From Thermoplasmata archaeon (GTDB lineage: Archaea; Thermoplasmatota; Thermoplasmata; GCA-020350865), in the NCBI GenBank assembly GCA_020351895.1, contig CP070672.1, positions 1,041,993 to 1,069,255 on the forward strand: a DNA stretch of 27,263 nt, written 5' to 3'. Under the pieces are notes generated by a model that was given only the letters and a program-made list of their open reading frames with translations, was not told where the DNA came from and did no database searches. Shown here one piece after another: positions 15,112 to 23,466 of the stretch (positions within the stretch are counted from its first letter, which is position 1; each line of letters begins with the position of its first letter). The translations under genes were made by a program, and so were the position numbers.

Positions 15112-15135
15112 GGTTCCCGAATCTCCCCCTCGGCG
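15112..15135 (+). repeat. Third copy of the tRNA-Ser 3' end
   Basis: AATCTCCCCCTCGGCG (15120-15135) is identical to the last 16 bases of the tRNA, and GGTTC precedes it after a 3-base difference. There is no matching 5' acceptor sequence upstream. The three copies end at 14896, 15031 and 15135. Such repeats are typical of attachment-site footprints left by tRNA-targeting integrases; no integrase gene is visible here. Confidence 0.6.
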
Positions 15136-15180
15136 TTTTAACTTTCTTTTTGGAACAGTCAAAATACCCCTCCAAAATAC

Positions 15181-15190
15181 TTATTATATC
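15181..15190 (+). promoter_or_regulatory. TATA-like promoter of the NosD-like gene pair
   Basis: TTATTATATC follows the A-rich CCAAAATAC. The predicted start is near 15215, leaving a short leader with GAGGGG (15226-15231) before the ATG at 15241. Confidence 0.45.
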
Positions 15191-15240
15191 TTGGATGCAT
15201 GATATTATCGTATTGTCGCGGCAAAGAGGGGCATAATAGA

Positions 15241-17565
15241 ATGAAAAAGGTGGAGCAAATAGCGGTTATTCTGATGATCCTATTGAGCTGTCTAGTAGGG
15301 GTTTTTATAATATCATCACCAAAAGTTGGTGCCTACACCCCCCACGATCCAATACTCATTGATGGGGATGCCGATTTCGCTGCCCAGGCTGCTGCTGAAG
15401 GCTGGCCAGGGGATGGGACCGTGGGGAATCCATATATTATCGAGGGGTATGAGATTAATACGTCTTTTGCTAACGGCATCGAAATAAGGTCGACAACCGT
15501 TTATTTTGTTATAAGAAATACACTTGTTTTTGATCGTAATTGGTATGTCTCTCAATCTTTTAGTAACATTAATCTCTACAATGTCAGAAATGCAACAATA
15601 GAGAATTGTACAATAAAAAATAACTTTTGTGGAATATTTCTTAATTCTTCCAGTGAGATCAACATATTTGGGAATAATATAACAGACAATCATGAGATGG
15701 GATTATATTTCGAGAATTCCAGTGGAAATAATATCATTAATAACAATATCACTTATCTGGTGGGTACCGGTATGTATTTTTATCTTTCTAATGGGAATTA
15801 CATTTCAGGCAACAATATATCTTCTCAATGGGGTGGTCATGCCATACACCTTTATTATTCTGTTCAAAATTCCTTTGTCGGTAACACAATGTTGAGAAAT
15901 GGAATATATATCGAAGGAGACCTTATTGAACATTGGAGTACCAATAATATCGATATTTCAAATACGATCGAAGGCAAACCAGTGTACTTTTGGAGGAATC
16001 AAACTGTAGGAAAAATACCCCATGGAGCCGGAAAAGTGATTCTTATCAATTGTACAAACATCACAATAGAGAACCAGGAAATCGAATATGCCTCATCAGG
16101 TGTTTCACTCGTATTCTCATCATTTTGCAACATTAAAAATAATTCTGTTTCCAAGAATTATCCATATGGCATCTATCTCTATCAATCGAGTGGAAACCTT
16201 ATTACAGGTAACAATGCTTCTTATCATGGGAACTTCGGTATCTACATAAATAATTCCAATGAGAACAATATCACTAGCAACACTGTCTTAAGCAACGGAG
16301 ATGGTGGCATATCTCTCGATTATTCCAACGGGAACAATATCGCGAACAACAAGGTATTAAACAATCGGGAGGGGGGTATATATATTGGCTCTTCACATTG
16401 GAACAATATCTCTAACAATGAAATTTCAAATTTCGATACATGGCACGATTCAAGCGGCATAACTCTCATTAACTCCAGTATTAACAAAATAATCGATAAC
16501 AATTTATCAGGCTATTATTATGGTATTCATTTACAGGATTGCAAGGAGAATATCATCCAAAACAATAATGTAACAAACGGTTATCAATCAATTTCTTCCA
16601 ATGGCATTTATCTCGATCATTCCAATGGGAATGACATCATTGATAATAATATCTTGAATTTTGGAGGGAATGGTCTATCTCTCGAATCCTCGAATTGGAA
16701 CGATATTAATGGCAATTATGTTTCAAATTCAAAATACGGTTCTGGCATACAGCTTCTGTATTCTAATGGGAACAACCTTACTAACAACAAAGCTTTTTCG
16801 AACGAACAAAGTGGCTTTTTCATTGGCATTTCCAACTGGACTAATATTGCAGGAAATGTAGCTTTTTCGAATAACATGGGAGGTATTAGTCTTTCAGGTT
16901 GCAGTAATAACACAGTCTCCAATAATAACATTTCAAATGATTTACAAGATGGGATAGGTTTAATTTCTTCGAGCAATAATGTTATTAGAGAAAATAATAT
17001 CTCAAAAAATAATAGATATGGAATTTATCTTCTTCTTGATTGCAACGAAAACCATATCAATAATAATATTGTATCCAATAATAATGAATCTGGTATTTTT
17101 ATACAATTGTCAAACCGAAACAACATTATTGGTAATAATATATCAATGAACGAGATTGGCATCTTACTTTGGAACTCAACTGAAAATATATTCCATCATA
17201 ATAACATCTTCAACAATAGAGAACAATTTGATCAAAAATATGATCATATCAACACATGGGACGATGGCGGTGGTGAAGGCAACTACTGGGGTGATTACTA
17301 TGGTTTTGATGAAGATGGCGACGGTGTAGGGGACACTGGTCTTCCGCATCATGGAGTAGATTATCACCCATTAACAAATAGACAGGGAACCTCTGATACT
17401 GAGATACTACAACCTATTTTGATAATAATGATAGGATTATCCATCATTATACTGTTAATATTATTAACGAAAAAAACAAAACCTACTAAAAAGGAACCTT
17501 CAAAGAAGCTCCAGGATGAATCATGGATTAAAGGAAAACCCCCGGGAATAAAAGGATTGAGATAG
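15241..17565 (+). CDS. NosD-like right-handed beta-helix surface protein (first of a tandem pair)
   Basis: The ATG at 15241 is chosen over an in-frame ATG at 15199 because GAGGGG (15226-15231) precedes it and it opens a signal peptide (MKKVEQIAVILMILLSCL, cleavage near VGA-YT). The 774-residue protein has an N-terminal motif DADFAAQAAAEGWPGDGT followed by NPYIIEGYEI. More than twenty imperfect beta-helix coils follow, of the form SSGNNIINNNIT (PbH1/NosD repeats). A conserved cap carries GNYWGDYYGFDEDGDGVGD, whose Asp cluster resembles a calcium site. A C-terminal TM helix (about 721-741) and a Lys-rich cytosolic end follow. The repeats are crowded with N-glycosylation sequons. It is probably a surface protein that binds or processes polysaccharide; the NosD copper role is unlikely outside a nos cluster. 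The paralogue starts 1 bp after its stop. Confidence 0.8.
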   Translation: MKKVEQIAVILMILLSCLVGVFIISSPKVGAYTPHDPILIDGDADFAAQAAAEGWPGDGTVGNPYIIEGYEINTSFANGIEIRSTTVYFVIRNTLVFDRNWYVSQSFSNINLYNVRNATIENCTIKNNFCGIFLNSSSEINIFGNNITDNHEMGLYFENSSGNNIINNNITYLVGTGMYFYLSNGNYISGNNISSQWGGHAIHLYYSVQNSFVGNTMLRNGIYIEGDLIEHWSTNNIDISNTIEGKPVYFWRNQTVGKIPHGAGKVILINCTNITIENQEIEYASSGVSLVFSSFCNIKNNSVSKNYPYGIYLYQSSGNLITGNNASYHGNFGIYINNSNENNITSNTVLSNGDGGISLDYSNGNNIANNKVLNNREGGIYIGSSHWNNISNNEISNFDTWHDSSGITLINSSINKIIDNNLSGYYYGIHLQDCKENIIQNNNVTNGYQSISSNGIYLDHSNGNDIIDNNILNFGGNGLSLESSNWNDINGNYVSNSKYGSGIQLLYSNGNNLTNNKAFSNEQSGFFIGISNWTNIAGNVAFSNNMGGISLSGCSNNTVSNNNISNDLQDGIGLISSSNNVIRENNISKNNRYGIYLLLDCNENHINNNIVSNNNESGIFIQLSNRNNIIGNNISMNEIGILLWNSTENIFHHNNIFNNREQFDQKYDHINTWDDGGGEGNYWGDYYGFDEDGDGVGDTGLPHHGVDYHPLTNRQGTSDTEILQPILIIMIGLSIIILLILLTKKTKPTKKEPSKKLQDESWIKGKPPGIKGLR

Positions 17566-17566
17566 A

Positions 17567-19216
17567 ATGAAAAAGATAATCCACTTAGTAGTTATTCTAC
17601 TGCTTATTGGCAGCATTTTTGCTGGAGTGTTTATCATAATCTCTTCTCCCCAAGTGAGCGCATATACAGCTCACGAACCCATAAAAATAGTAGGGGATGC
17701 CGATTTCTCTGCTCAGGCTGCTGCTGAAGGCTGGCCTGGGAATGGGACTGCTGGGAATCCATATATTATTGAGGGATATGAGATTGATGCAGAGTATGTA
17801 AATGGTATTGATATAACATCGACATCTGTTCATTTTATAATAAGGGATTCCTTATTGATGGGAAATGCATATCGGGCGATTTCTCTCATCAATGTTATGA
17901 ATGCAACAATATACAACTGCACAATAAAATATTGGAATTATGGATTTTATCTTGAATCTTCAAGTGGGAACAATATTACCGAGAATAAGGTTCTAAACAT
18001 ATCTTTTTATAGCATAAATCTCTGGAATTCAGATGACAATATCATCGTCCGTAATTATGTCTCAAACAGCCGTTATGGAATTAATCTTGATTCTTCACAC
18101 GAGAATAATATCATAAATAACTCCATTTTCTTGAATCAGTACGACGGCTTATATATTCAAAATTCAAGGAATAATAAGATTTCGGACAATACTATAATAA
18201 ATAATGGAGGAGGCATTATTAACCTTTATTCCTCAGGTGACAACAACCTTACAGGTAATATTATCTCGGATAATGGTAGGTACGGCATCTATCTGAGTTT
18301 TTCAGAGAGGATCACTATCAAAAATAACAACATATCAAATAATGAAAAGGGTTTATATTTTGATCGCTCTGATTATGCTAACATTCAGGGCAACATAATC
18401 TCAAGCAACGATTATGGTATCGAATTGATTTTTTCGAGAGGTATCAATATTTCAGCCAACACGATGATAGGATGCGGAATTGGTATCTCTGGTGATACCA
18501 TTAATTATTGGTATCCATACGAAATTGATTCCACAAATACTTTAAACGGTAAAATCATCTACTATTGGAAGGATCGAGTTGGGGGAACAATTCCTCCTGA
18601 TGCAGGTCAGGTAATTCTTGTGAATTGCACGAATGTAAAAGTAGAGAACCAGGAACTCACTCATGGAACAATCGGTATTTTATTGGGTTATTCTTTTAAT
18701 ATCCATGTCACAGGAAATAACATATCCTCTAACAGTGAATATGGTATTTATTTCCATCGTTCCGAAAGAAACGATATCGTTGGTAATACCATCTCGGATA
18801 ACGGATGTGGCATTTTTTTAAAGAGTTCAATTGGTAATATATTTCACCATAATAACATCGTCAGTAATGATGAGCAGTTAAATTGTTCATATCATCTAGA
18901 AAATGTCTGGGACAATAGAAATGGTAAAGGGAATTACTGGAGTGACTATAATGGCACCGATGTGAATAATGACGGTGTCGGAGATACCGATTTACCACAT
19001 TGGGGGGTGGAATTTCATCCACTTATGAATCCCACAGATATCCAAGAAAATGGATACCCTCCTTTTCCTTCTTTATTGTTTATTATCTTCATATTTTCAA
19101 TTTTAATTTTAATATCACTAATCTTGATTTTACCCCTGCGAAAGAAAAAAAAGTCCTCTATTAAGTCTCCCGAAGCAGAGAATCAAGATACCGACAAAAA
19201 TCAACCGAAATTTTAA
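17567..19216 (+). CDS. NosD-like right-handed beta-helix surface protein (second of a tandem pair)
   Basis: A 549-residue paralogue of the preceding gene, separated from it by one base, so almost certainly co-transcribed and translationally coupled. It has a signal peptide (MKKIIHLVVILLLIGSIFAG, cleavage near VSA-YT). The leader motif DADFSAQAAAEGWPGNGT with NPYIIEGYEI is nearly identical to the first copy. A shorter set of beta-helix coils (SSGNNITENKV type) follows. Both copies contain an interruption in the middle (TLNGKIIYYWKDRVGGTIP here, TIEGKPVYFWRNQTVGKIP in the first). A cap with GNYWSDYNGTDVNNDGVGD, a TM helix at about 498-525 and a Lys-rich tail end the protein. The size difference comes from repeat number, suggesting duplication followed by coil loss or gain. 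The function is inferred as cell-surface carbohydrate interaction, not shown. Confidence 0.8.
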   Translation: MKKIIHLVVILLLIGSIFAGVFIIISSPQVSAYTAHEPIKIVGDADFSAQAAAEGWPGNGTAGNPYIIEGYEIDAEYVNGIDITSTSVHFIIRDSLLMGNAYRAISLINVMNATIYNCTIKYWNYGFYLESSSGNNITENKVLNISFYSINLWNSDDNIIVRNYVSNSRYGINLDSSHENNIINNSIFLNQYDGLYIQNSRNNKISDNTIINNGGGIINLYSSGDNNLTGNIISDNGRYGIYLSFSERITIKNNNISNNEKGLYFDRSDYANIQGNIISSNDYGIELIFSRGINISANTMIGCGIGISGDTINYWYPYEIDSTNTLNGKIIYYWKDRVGGTIPPDAGQVILVNCTNVKVENQELTHGTIGILLGYSFNIHVTGNNISSNSEYGIYFHRSERNDIVGNTISDNGCGIFLKSSIGNIFHHNNIVSNDEQLNCSYHLENVWDNRNGKGNYWSDYNGTDVNNDGVGDTDLPHWGVEFHPLMNPTDIQENGYPPFPSLLFIIFIFSILILISLILILPLRKKKKSSIKSPEAENQDTDKNQPKF

Positions 19217-19228
19217 TTTAGGCCTACA

Positions 19229-19235
19229 TTATAAT
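19229..19235 (+). promoter_or_regulatory. TATA-like element before metK
   Basis: TTATAAT lies 38 bases before the metK ATG, in the 56-bp gap. The predicted start is near 19258. GGGAGGT (19259-19265) is the ribosome site. The leader is too short for a SAM riboswitch. Confidence 0.4.
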
Positions 19236-19272
19236 CCCCAAAGTTGATTTCATTTATTGGGAGGTTTTAAAA

Positions 19273-20439
19273 ATGAGACATAAGGGGAGCCATCTCTTTA
19301 CATCCGAGTCAGTTACAGAAGGCCATCCAGACAAGATGGCGGATCAGATATCTGATGCCATACTGGATGCGATTCTAAAAGACGATCCAAACGGTCGTGT
19401 GGCCTGCGAAACCCTGGTAACTACGGGTATGGTTTTTGTGGCAGGAGAGATAACAACCGAGACTTACGTGGACATCCCGAAAATAGTCCGGGAAACCATA
19501 AGGGAAATAGGCTACGATGATCCCAGGATGGGTTTCGACTGGGAGAGCTGTGCCATCATGACCTCCATTGACGAACAATCGCCTGATATTGCCATGGGAG
19601 TTAAACAAACACCGGATCACGAGCAGGGCGCAGGGGACCAGGGCCTAATGTTCGGGTACGCCTCCAATGAAACAGATGTTTTGATGCCTCTACCCATAAC
19701 ACTGGCCCACAGGCTTACGAAGAAGCTGGCAGATGTCAGAAAGAAAGGTATTATCGATTTCATAGGACCAGACGGCAAGTCCCAAGTAACTGTCGAGTAT
19801 GCGGAGGGCATCCCAAAAAGGGTGGACGCCGTTGTAATAGCGGCACAGCATAAGGAGAACATAACCCATGATCAAATAAAATCTGAAATCATAGAAAAGG
19901 TAATAAAAGATGTCATTCCGCAGGAAATGCAGGATGACGATACAAAATTCCATGTAAACGAAACCGGATCTTTCGTTTTAGGCGGACCCCATGCAGATTG
20001 TGGTCTTACGGGAAGGAAGATAATAGTTGATACATACGGAGGAGTTGGAAGCCACGGGGGCGGCTGTTTTTCTGGAAAGGATCCCTCAAAAGTGGACAGA
20101 TCGGCGTCTTATGCCGCAAGGCATATTGCGAAGAACGTTGTGGCTGCCGACCTTGCAGCCAGATGCGAGGTTCAAGTCGCCTATGCAATAGGTGTTCCCA
20201 AACCCTTGTCCATAATGATAGATACGTTCGGAACCAATAAGGTGGAAGAAGAAAAAATCGAGATGGCCATTGAAAAACTCTTTGATATGAGGCCGAGAAT
20301 GATAATAAACAGACTAGACCTATTAAGGCCGATTTACAAGAAGACTGCGGCCTATGGACATTTTGGCAGGGAGGATCCGGATTTCACTTGGGAGAAAAAG
20401 GATATGGTAGATGAATTGAAAAAAGAGGCAGGATTGTAG
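19273..20439 (+). CDS. metK: S-adenosylmethionine synthetase, bacterial-type MetK
   Basis: The 388-residue enzyme makes S-adenosylmethionine from ATP and methionine in the cytosol. Hallmarks of the bacterial/eukaryal family are visible: SEGHPDK-like TEGHPDK (16-21), [12 protein letters not shown] (119-130), [14 protein letters not shown] (237-250) and [17 protein letters not shown] (261-277). Most archaea instead use a very different archaeal-type MAT, so the gene was probably acquired from bacteria, possibly long ago. Two differences from the E. coli enzyme stand out: Ser 233 in [11 protein letters not shown] where E. coli has the triphosphate-site Arg (NPTGRFVIGGP), and Cys 265 in GGGCFSGKD where Ala is usual. 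The start is fixed by GGGAGGT. It converges on korC with 6 bp between the stops. Confidence 0.93.
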   Translation: MRHKGSHLFTSESVTEGHPDKMADQISDAILDAILKDDPNGRVACETLVTTGMVFVAGEITTETYVDIPKIVRETIREIGYDDPRMGFDWESCAIMTSIDEQSPDIAMGVKQTPDHEQGAGDQGLMFGYASNETDVLMPLPITLAHRLTKKLADVRKKGIIDFIGPDGKSQVTVEYAEGIPKRVDAVVIAAQHKENITHDQIKSEIIEKVIKDVIPQEMQDDDTKFHVNETGSFVLGGPHADCGLTGRKIIVDTYGGVGSHGGGCFSGKDPSKVDRSASYAARHIAKNVVAADLAARCEVQVAYAIGVPKPLSIMIDTFGTNKVEEEKIEMAIEKLFDMRPRMIINRLDLLRPIYKKTAAYGHFGREDPDFTWEKKDMVDELKKEAGL

Positions 20440-20445
20440 CTCCAA

Positions 20446-21000
20446 TCATTTTCCTATAGATTTCCCATATTGGTAACCCTTCTCATATGCCCCTTCATTG
20501 AGCTTCTCTGTTCCTTTTGGAACCGAAGATAAAATCGCGTTTTTCATGGCTTCATAACTCACGACATCTGTTATGGCGGTGAAGAATCCCAGCATCACGA
20601 TGTTGGCCACGATTTTCTTACCCAGCTCTTCTGCAAATCTCGTTGCAGGAATCTCGTACATTTTCCATTTGTTCTTCTTTATCTGATTTTTATTGATTTC
20701 CACAAGATCGCTATCCACAAGAAGAGCATTGCCTTTACCTAGATGTCTTGTATAGGTACCATATGCCTCCTGGCTCATGACCACAAGGATTTTAACATCC
20801 TTGAGGTAGGGATAATCTATCTTCACATCAGAAATAACGATGTCCGCGCTGCATGCACCGCCTCTTGCCTCTGGCCCATAACTTTGAGTGAGCACGGCTT
20901 CCTTTTTATCGAAAATTGATGCTGCCTTTCCCAGGATGTAGCCAGACAGTACGATTCCTTGGCCTCCAAAGCCGCACAGCTTGACGTCCGTCCTGCTCAC
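20446..21000 (-). CDS. korC: 2-oxoacid:ferredoxin oxidoreductase, gamma subunit (probably 2-oxoglutarate)
   Basis: A 184-residue gamma subunit with the opening GFGGQGIVLSG (10-20) and the family block QSYGPEARGGACSADIVIS. It completes the four-subunit enzyme that oxidatively decarboxylates a 2-oxoacid, joins the product to CoA and passes two electrons to ferredoxin. It is the last gene of the operon and overlaps korB by 4 bp (ATGA). Four separate subunits and the neighbouring alpha sequence favour 2-oxoglutarate, but a branched-chain or indolepyruvate-like substrate is not excluded. The 6-bp gap to the convergent metK means that any terminators must lie inside the genes. Confidence 0.88.
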   Translation of the reverse strand: MSRTDVKLCGFGGQGIVLSGYILGKAASIFDKKEAVLTQSYGPEARGGACSADIVISDVKIDYPYLKDVKILVVMSQEAYGTYTRHLGKGNALLVDSDLVEINKNQIKKNKWKMYEIPATRFAEELGKKIVANIVMLGFFTAITDVVSYEAMKNAILSSVPKGTEKLNEGAYEKGYQYGKSIGK

Positions 21001-21908
21001 TTCTTATCACCTATCCTTTTTGTAACCACATCCAATATGCCCTCCCTTTGCATATCGAGGAAAGTTGGTTTTTCCTCATCCTTGAACTTACCACACAGTA
21101 TGTCACCGCCTAAGGTAAGCTCGGCTTCGGTGGGATCGGCACCATGCTTTATCACGCTGTGCTCCTTATAGTACTTCATTTCCTGTAGACCAGTTCCCAG
21201 CCTGTTTCTTCTTCCGTATGCCGTTGGACACGGGGCTATGATTTCAATGAAACAAAACCCTTTCTTTTGTAAAGCTTCCACCATGGCACTTTTCAGTCTT
21301 CTCGCATGTAAAGTTGTCCAACGGGCAACATAAACGGCTCCACTTGCAACTGCCACATGAGGCAAATTGAATGCGGGCTCGAAATTCCCGTAGGGTGTGG
21401 TGGTTGTTCTCGCCCTAAGATGTGTGGTAGGTCCCACCTGCCCCCCTGTCATGCCGTAATTGAAGTTGTTCACGCAGAATACGTTAATGTCAACATTTCT
21501 TCTTGCTGCGTGTATGAAATGGTTTCCACCTATGGCAAATAGGTCCCCGTCTCCTGAGAAGACGGTGACTGTAAGCTCTGGATTTCCCAGTTTCAATCCT
21601 GTAGCGAATGGAATGGGTCTTCCGTGAGTTGTGTGATAAGAGTCCACTTTCAGATAGCCAGCAATCCTGCCAGTGCATCCTATACCTGAAACAACGCAGT
21701 TTGAATCCAGTGGAATACCGCTCTCTTCCAGGGCACCGATAAAGCATGTCATGGCAATGCCCAGACCGCAGGCACTGCACCAGATATGGGGGATCCTGCC
21801 AGGCCGAAGGTACTTGTCCATTGGGTGTGCCCCATAGTCTCCCCATTTCCACTCCTCGTGCTCCAGGTAATGCGGCTTGAATTTATCCCTGCTTCGTTGG
21901 ATATCCAT
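20997..21908 (-). CDS. korB: 2-oxoacid:ferredoxin oxidoreductase, beta subunit (TPP-binding)
   Basis: The 303-residue beta subunit carries the thiamine-diphosphate motif SGDGDLFAIGGNHFIHAARR continuing to NNFNYGMTGGQ. The cluster ligands are visible as Cys 44 and 47 (IWCSACGLG) and Cys 78 (SGIGCTGR); the fourth would be further on. It forms the active site with the alpha subunit. About 30 residues precede the usual family start (DKYLRPGRIPHIWC), so Met 30 is a possible alternative start; the one given has only a weak ribosome site. The gene follows korA by 14 bp and overlaps korC by 4 bp. Confidence 0.88.
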   Translation of the reverse strand: MDIQRSRDKFKPHYLEHEEWKWGDYGAHPMDKYLRPGRIPHIWCSACGLGIAMTCFIGALEESGIPLDSNCVVSGIGCTGRIAGYLKVDSYHTTHGRPIPFATGLKLGNPELTVTVFSGDGDLFAIGGNHFIHAARRNVDINVFCVNNFNYGMTGGQVGPTTHLRARTTTTPYGNFEPAFNLPHVAVASGAVYVARWTTLHARRLKSAMVEALQKKGFCFIEIIAPCPTAYGRRNRLGTGLQEMKYYKEHSVIKHGADPTEAELTLGGDILCGKFKDEEKPTFLDMQREGILDVVTKRIGDKK

Positions 21909-21922
21909 TCTCTTATTCGTGA

Positions 21923-23074
21923 TTATATCATCTCCTTGATGCCCTTGAAAATCTCTTCTGGGGTATGGATATCCCCACCCATTTTGGGCAGTAAAAGAGT
22001 TTGAGAATTGCTTGCCACACAGCGCTCCACCTCGAAGGCGATCTGACCGTAGTTGACCTCGGGGACCACAAAGGCCTTCACCTTTTCACATAATTTTCTC
22101 ATTCGTTTTTCAGGAAAGGGCCAAATGGTAAGAGGTCTGAGTAATCCGACATTCATTTTTTGTTCCCTGGCCATTCGCACGGCCTCTTTGGCACATCTGG
22201 ATACGCTACCATAAGCAACTACGACAACCTCAGCACCGCGGGTTTTTATCTCCTCATATTCTATGATTTTACTGGCATTTTTTCTTATCTTGTCCACAAT
22301 CCTTCCAACCAGTTTCTCTTGGGCTTCGGCATTTATCACGGGATAGCCTCTCTCATCGTGGGTAAGGCCTGTGACATGCACACTATAACCCTCACCAGCA
22401 CATGCCATGGGAGGAACGAGATCGTCCTCGGGGGCAAATGGCAGGTAATCCTTAGGTTTGACCTTGGGTCTTCTTCTGGAGATTAACTTTACGTCCTTCT
22501 TTTTTGGTATTACGACCTTCTCTGTCATGTGACCCACTATTTCATCGCCGAGCACAACCACGGGTAATCTGAACTGTTCCGAGAGATTGAAGGCTTTTAT
22601 GGTGCAGTCGAACATCTCCTGGGGTGAGGAGGGAGTAAAGGCAATAACTCCAACGTCACCATGGGTTCCCCAACGAGATTGCATCACATCCCCTTGACTT
22701 ACAAGGGTAGGAAGACCAGTAGATGGTCCTCCTCTCATGATATCCACGATGACACAGGGTGTTTCTGTCATGAGACCAAGACCGTAGTTTTCCATCATAA
22801 GGGAAAAACCAGGACCTGAGGTTGCGGTCATGGCTTTATTCCCGGCCCAGGATGCACCTAAAATAGCTCCCATGGAAGCTAGTTCGTCCTCCATCTGTAT
22901 GTATACTCCACCGACCTCTGGAAGTCTTCTTGACATCCGCTCTGCGATCTCGGTGGCAGGGGTTATGGGATAACCGGCAAAGAACCTACAGCCAGCGGAA
23001 ATCGCCCCCTCAGCACTTGCTTCATCACCGTTCATGAAATGCTCGCCAGTCAAAATCTCCCTGCTCTGATTCAT
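21923..23074 (-). CDS. korA: 2-oxoacid:ferredoxin oxidoreductase, alpha subunit (2-oxoglutarate type)
   Basis: The 383-residue alpha subunit has GDEASAEGAISAGC (16-29), YPITPATEI (35-43), SGPGFSLMMENYG, the CoA-region block IMRGGPSTGLPT and QGDVMQSRWGTHGD. This sequence style is that of KorA rather than of the pyruvate or isovalerate enzymes. It binds the 2-oxoacid together with the beta subunit. In this organism it could work oxidatively in amino-acid or TCA-type catabolism, delivering reduced ferredoxin. The ATG overlaps the korD stop by 4 bp, and its ribosome site GGAGGG lies in the last codons of korD. Confidence 0.9.
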   Translation of the reverse strand: MNQSREILTGEHFMNGDEASAEGAISAGCRFFAGYPITPATEIAERMSRRLPEVGGVYIQMEDELASMGAILGASWAGNKAMTATSGPGFSLMMENYGLGLMTETPCVIVDIMRGGPSTGLPTLVSQGDVMQSRWGTHGDVGVIAFTPSSPQEMFDCTIKAFNLSEQFRLPVVVLGDEIVGHMTEKVVIPKKKDVKLISRRRPKVKPKDYLPFAPEDDLVPPMACAGEGYSVHVTGLTHDERGYPVINAEAQEKLVGRIVDKIRKNASKIIEYEEIKTRGAEVVVVAYGSVSRCAKEAVRMAREQKMNVGLLRPLTIWPFPEKRMRKLCEKVKAFVVPEVNYGQIAFEVERCVASNSQTLLLPKMGGDIHTPEEIFKGIKEMI

Positions 23075-23466
23075 TTTTTACCCTCCTTTTTCCCTTTTGT
23101 AGTGGAGCCCTTCTTACCCTTTTTCTTTCCCTTTTGAGCTTTTTTTCCACCACTTGATTTCGCTTTCGATTTTCCACGTTTTTTCTGCTCAGCCTCTTTG
23201 GCATCCAAAACAAAAATCGCGAACTCGGGGCATATCAACTCACATAATTCACAACGCACGCAATCATCTGGATTGGCAACATCTGGAGGATGATATCCCT
23301 TGGAGTTGAATTTCTCGGATTCCTCCAATACATCCCTGGGACAGAACTCTATACAGAATCCACAGCCTTTACAGCGCTCGTCAATGATGTAAACCTTCCC
23401 TTTAGGTGCCTCGAATTCGTCGGCATCCAGGGGTTTTCTCCAAAGCTTCATACATCCCACCTTCAT
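23071..23466 (-). CDS. korD: Ferredoxin-type delta subunit of the 2-oxoacid oxidoreductase, with Lys-rich tail
   Basis: The 131-residue protein has two [4Fe-4S] motifs: CKGCGFCIEFCP (Cys 32, 35, 38, 42) and CVRCELCELICP (Cys 69, 72, 75, 79). It passes electrons from the korAB active site to soluble ferredoxin. From about residue 91 to the end there is an unusual tail with about 18 Lys among 41 residues, mixed with Gly and Ser (KGKKKGKKGSTTKGKKEGKK). The usual protein ends soon after the second cluster. The tail is encoded by a polypurine tract that runs into the ribosome site of korA. The gene overlaps both neighbours by 4 bp. Confidence 0.88.
   Translation of the reverse strand: MKVGCMKLWRKPLDADEFEAPKGKVYIIDERCKGCGFCIEFCPRDVLEESEKFNSKGYHPPDVANPDDCVRCELCELICPEFAIFVLDAKEAEQKKRGKSKAKSSGGKKAQKGKKKGKKGSTTKGKKEGKK

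Noticed and set aside
14877..15135. CRISPR-like array made of the three CTCCCCCTCGGCG repeats
   Set aside because: The repeats are the 3' end of a tRNA, differ in flanking length and spacing (135 and 104 bp), and no cas gene is near.
15241..19216. Copper-handling NosD of nitrous oxide reduction
   Set aside because: Only the beta-helix repeat family is shared. There are no nosZ, nosF, nosY or nosL genes, and both proteins have a TM anchor and a dense set of glycosylation sequons typical of archaeal surface proteins.
19217..19272. SAM riboswitch in front of metK
   Set aside because: The gap is only 56 bp with a TATA-like box and a ribosome site; there is no room for an aptamer and no stem pattern is visible.
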